From Alcanivoracaceae bacterium (GTDB lineage: Bacteria > Pseudomonadota > Gammaproteobacteria > Pseudomonadales > Alcanivoracaceae): a DNA stretch of 64,000 nucleotides. This document shows, piece after piece, positions 62,334 through 64,000 of this stretch. Location of the stretch: NCBI GenBank assembly GCA_023146255.1, contig JAGLCJ010000009.1:1-64000 (forward strand), written 5' to 3'. A program made the translations under genes and the position numbers. Below the pieces are notes generated by a model, which worked only from the letters and a program-made list of their open reading frames with translations, was not told the origin of the DNA and made no database searches. Every line of letters starts with the position of its first letter. The first letter of the stretch is position 1.

Positions 62334-63400
62334 TGCATGTACTGGTAATTGGCGCCGGCCAGCTCAGCCTGATGCTGGCCGAGGCGGGCTCCCGGCTTGG
62401 CATTCAGGTGGACCGTCTGGACCCCTTCAGCGGTGATCTGCGCCATGGCACCAGTCTGGATGTGGTCAATTACGATCTGGACACCCTGCTTGCCCGTGCC
62501 GATATCCTGACGGCCGAAATCGAACACCTGCCCGACAACACTCTGGTACAGAAGCTGATGGCGGCCCCACGTTTTCCTGCCGCCCGCGCCTTACGTCTTA
62601 TTGCCGACCGATTGCCACAAAAGCAGTTGCTGGATGAGCTGGAGGTGCCAAACGCGCCGTGGCTGAACTGCGACAGCGCCAGCGCGCTGGATCAATCCAT
62701 CGAACGCTTTCACGGCGAGATGGTGGTCAAGCGCCGTCGCGGTGGCTACGACGGCCGCGGCACCCTGCTGTGCGATTCGGACACCCCACGACCGGGCGAT
62801 GAATGGATCGGCGACACCATTATCGAGCAGCGCATTCCGTTCCAGCGCGAGCTGTCCATCGTCGGCGCGCGTAACGCTAAAGGTGAGTGCGTGTTTTACC
62901 CGCTCACAGAAAATCTGCACCGTAACGGCATTCTGCGTCTCAGTTTCGCGCCGGTGGATGTTTCTGCGGCCACGCAACGTCACGCCGAAGACTCCCTGCG
63001 CAAGATCATGACCGCGCTCGATTATGTCGGCGTCATGGCGCTGGAGTGTTTCGACACCGGTGATCAGCTGCTCGCCAACGAAGTGGCGCCGCGGGTACAC
63101 AACTCCGGTCACTGGACCCAGGCCGGCACCGATATTTGCCAGTTCGCCCTGCACCTGCGCGCCCTGACCGGCTTGCCGATGCCAGCCCCGACGGTGTTCG
63201 GCCCGCACGCCATGGTCAACCTGATTGGCACCAGCTTTGCTGATGCCCTGAAGCATTCCGCCGGCCATCGGCTGCACTGGTATGGCAAAGAGCCCAGACC
63301 GGGTCGCAAGGTTGGCCATATCAACATGGAAAATGCCGACTCAGGCAAACTGAAACAGGACGCCACGGCCCTGCTAGATGCCCTGCTGGCGCTGGAATAG
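62333..63400 (+). CDS. purK: N5-carboxyaminoimidazole ribonucleotide synthase
   Basis: 355 aa. ATP-grasp enzyme that joins AIR, ATP and bicarbonate: VLVIGAGQLSLMLAEAGSRL at the N terminus, VVKRRRGGYDGRGTLL for ATP, EQRIPFQRELSIVGARNA, ALECFDTGDQLLANEVAPR and HNSGHWT. The usual GQLGRM is GQLSLM here. Coupled to purE by TGATG and ended by a hairpin. Confidence 0.95.
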   Translation: MHVLVIGAGQLSLMLAEAGSRLGIQVDRLDPFSGDLRHGTSLDVVNYDLDTLLARADILTAEIEHLPDNTLVQKLMAAPRFPAARALRLIADRLPQKQLLDELEVPNAPWLNCDSASALDQSIERFHGEMVVKRRRGGYDGRGTLLCDSDTPRPGDEWIGDTIIEQRIPFQRELSIVGARNAKGECVFYPLTENLHRNGILRLSFAPVDVSAATQRHAEDSLRKIMTALDYVGVMALECFDTGDQLLANEVAPRVHNSGHWTQAGTDICQFALHLRALTGLPMPAPTVFGPHAMVNLIGTSFADALKHSAGHRLHWYGKEPRPGRKVGHINMENADSGKLKQDATALLDALLALE

Positions 63401-63404
63401 CCGC

Positions 63405-63428
63405 TGGCCGACCGGCTCAGGTCGGCCA
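63405..63428 (+). terminator. Terminator-like hairpin after purK
   Basis: TGGCCGACC (63405-63413), loop GGCTCA, GGTCGGCCA (63420-63428), a perfect 9-bp stem 4 bp past the purK stop. T-content downstream is low. Confidence 0.6.
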
Positions 63429-63629
63429 TTGCCCCCTGCCTTTTGCCACAACACCGCGCCCGCCTAACCCTTTGTTCTGATTAAGCATCAGGCAAAAGCA
63501 CCCTTTTGCCGTCCTTGTCACAATCTGCCCACTCGCTGTCCGAAACTGCCGTTGTTGCCTCCCGTCGATTGATCAGAATACGTCATGCACGATCGTACCA
63601 ATCACAACAAGAATCCTCGGGAGATCATC

Positions 63630-64000
63630 ATGCAACACCCTTTCCTGCGCCTGGCCCCTGCCCTGATGCTGCTTGCCGGCAGCTGGCTGGCCAGCGCCAA
63701 CGCCGCCGACCTCAGTCAGGGCATTAACGATCAGTACCGACTGGCACTGGATACACCGATCAACCGCATGCAGATTCTCGGCGCCCATAACGCCTGGAAT
63801 GATGGCAACAACACCTGGAACAACCAGCGCCTGCCGCTTACCCGACTGATGGATCTGGGCATCCGCAATGTCGATCTTGATGTCCACATGGACGGCGGCG
63901 AAGCGGTGCTGTGCCATTCCGATTGCGGTGCTTTCTACGCGGCGAAAGACAACTACCCGCAGGAGCTTGGCCGGATCAAAAGCTGGCTCGACAATAATCC
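63630..64000 (+). CDS. Partial secreted PI-PLC-like phosphodiesterase (runs off right edge)
   Basis: About 123 codons, no stop before the edge. ATG at 63630 is followed by signal peptide MQHPFLRLAPALMLLAGSWL, cleaved near ASANA. Mature sequence shows GAHNAWND, LGIRNVDLDVHMDGGE and VLCHSDCG, the catalytic His-x-Asn, Asp/Glu metal ligands and second His of the PI-phospholipase C TIM barrel. An exported phosphodiesterase; the C-terminal part is outside the window. Confidence 0.8.
   Translation, partial: MQHPFLRLAPALMLLAGSWLASANAADLSQGINDQYRLALDTPINRMQILGAHNAWNDGNNTWNNQRLPLTRLMDLGIRNVDLDVHMDGGEAVLCHSDCGAFYAAKDNYPQELGRIKSWLDNN

Overview
The window is about 64 kb of a GC-rich gammaproteobacterial chromosome. 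A horizontally acquired, defence-carrying island (1 to about 14.1 kb) is integrated next to a tRNA-Leu(UAG) gene, and ordinary core genome follows (14.1 to 64 kb). The xerD-dsbC-hom-thrC block, purEK, olsBA, nhaD, a TRAP transporter and paired acyl-CoA dehydrogenases point to an aerobic, lipid-using gammaproteobacterium near Pseudomonadales/Oceanospirillales. The genus cannot be named from the sequence alone.

Island (1-14.1 kb). From the right it holds: a P4-type tyrosine integrase reading away from the tRNA 3' end; two unrecognised genes (252 aa and 453 aa) around an AT-rich divergent promoter; a Gp2/YagK-like protein with an HxH motif, preceded by a cluster of perfect hairpins that may be a replication or transfer origin; an AlpA-like regulator; and a WYL-domain regulator of the BrxR/CapW type with a 66-aa overlapping partner gene. 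Leftward from there runs a tight operon: type III restriction subunit (Res), an unusually long type III methyltransferase (Mod), a small Rossmann-like protein resembling nucleoside-deoxyribosyltransferase/retron-type effectors, and a winged-helix-like gene that leaves the window. This Res-Mod-effector-wHTH arrangement is the best candidate for an undescribed defence system. The left end of the island is not in the window.

Core, 14.1-36.5 kb: two paralogous membrane-anchored coiled-coil proteins, a small Sel1/TPR-like protein, a PpiC-type foldase with a coupled membrane protein, a secreted phospholipase-C-like protein, sodB, a thiolase, a Mpo1-like membrane protein, a family VIII esterase, a globin, the xerD-dsbC-hom-thrC block, a diguanylate cyclase, an alpha/beta hydrolase, a fatty acid hydroxylase, PBP7, pyrC, a UbiB-like kinase and a ribbon-helix-helix/zinc-ribbon regulator with a palindrome at its start.

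Core, 36.5-64 kb: an ATM1-type ABC exporter, an MpaB/DUF2236 protein, an MtfA-like peptidase with an SRPBCC protein, an HPP protein, NhaD, CBS and GNAT proteins, a four-gene TRAP operon that includes the TatT lipoprotein, rhomboid plus predicted aminopeptidase, olsB-olsA for ornithine lipids, a CDGSH/cNMP-binding/PerM run, a CBS protein, a possible outer-membrane protein remnant, two acyl-CoA dehydrogenases, an MliC-like lipoprotein, an enoyl-CoA hydratase, and a coupled sbtA-purE-purK run in which a putative bicarbonate transporter sits with a bicarbonate-consuming purine enzyme. A PI-PLC-like secreted phosphodiesterase runs off the right edge.

Start codons were reassigned where a Shine-Dalgarno sequence or a signal peptide supported a different start. 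No CRISPR array, rRNA, insertion sequence or reverse transcriptase was seen.
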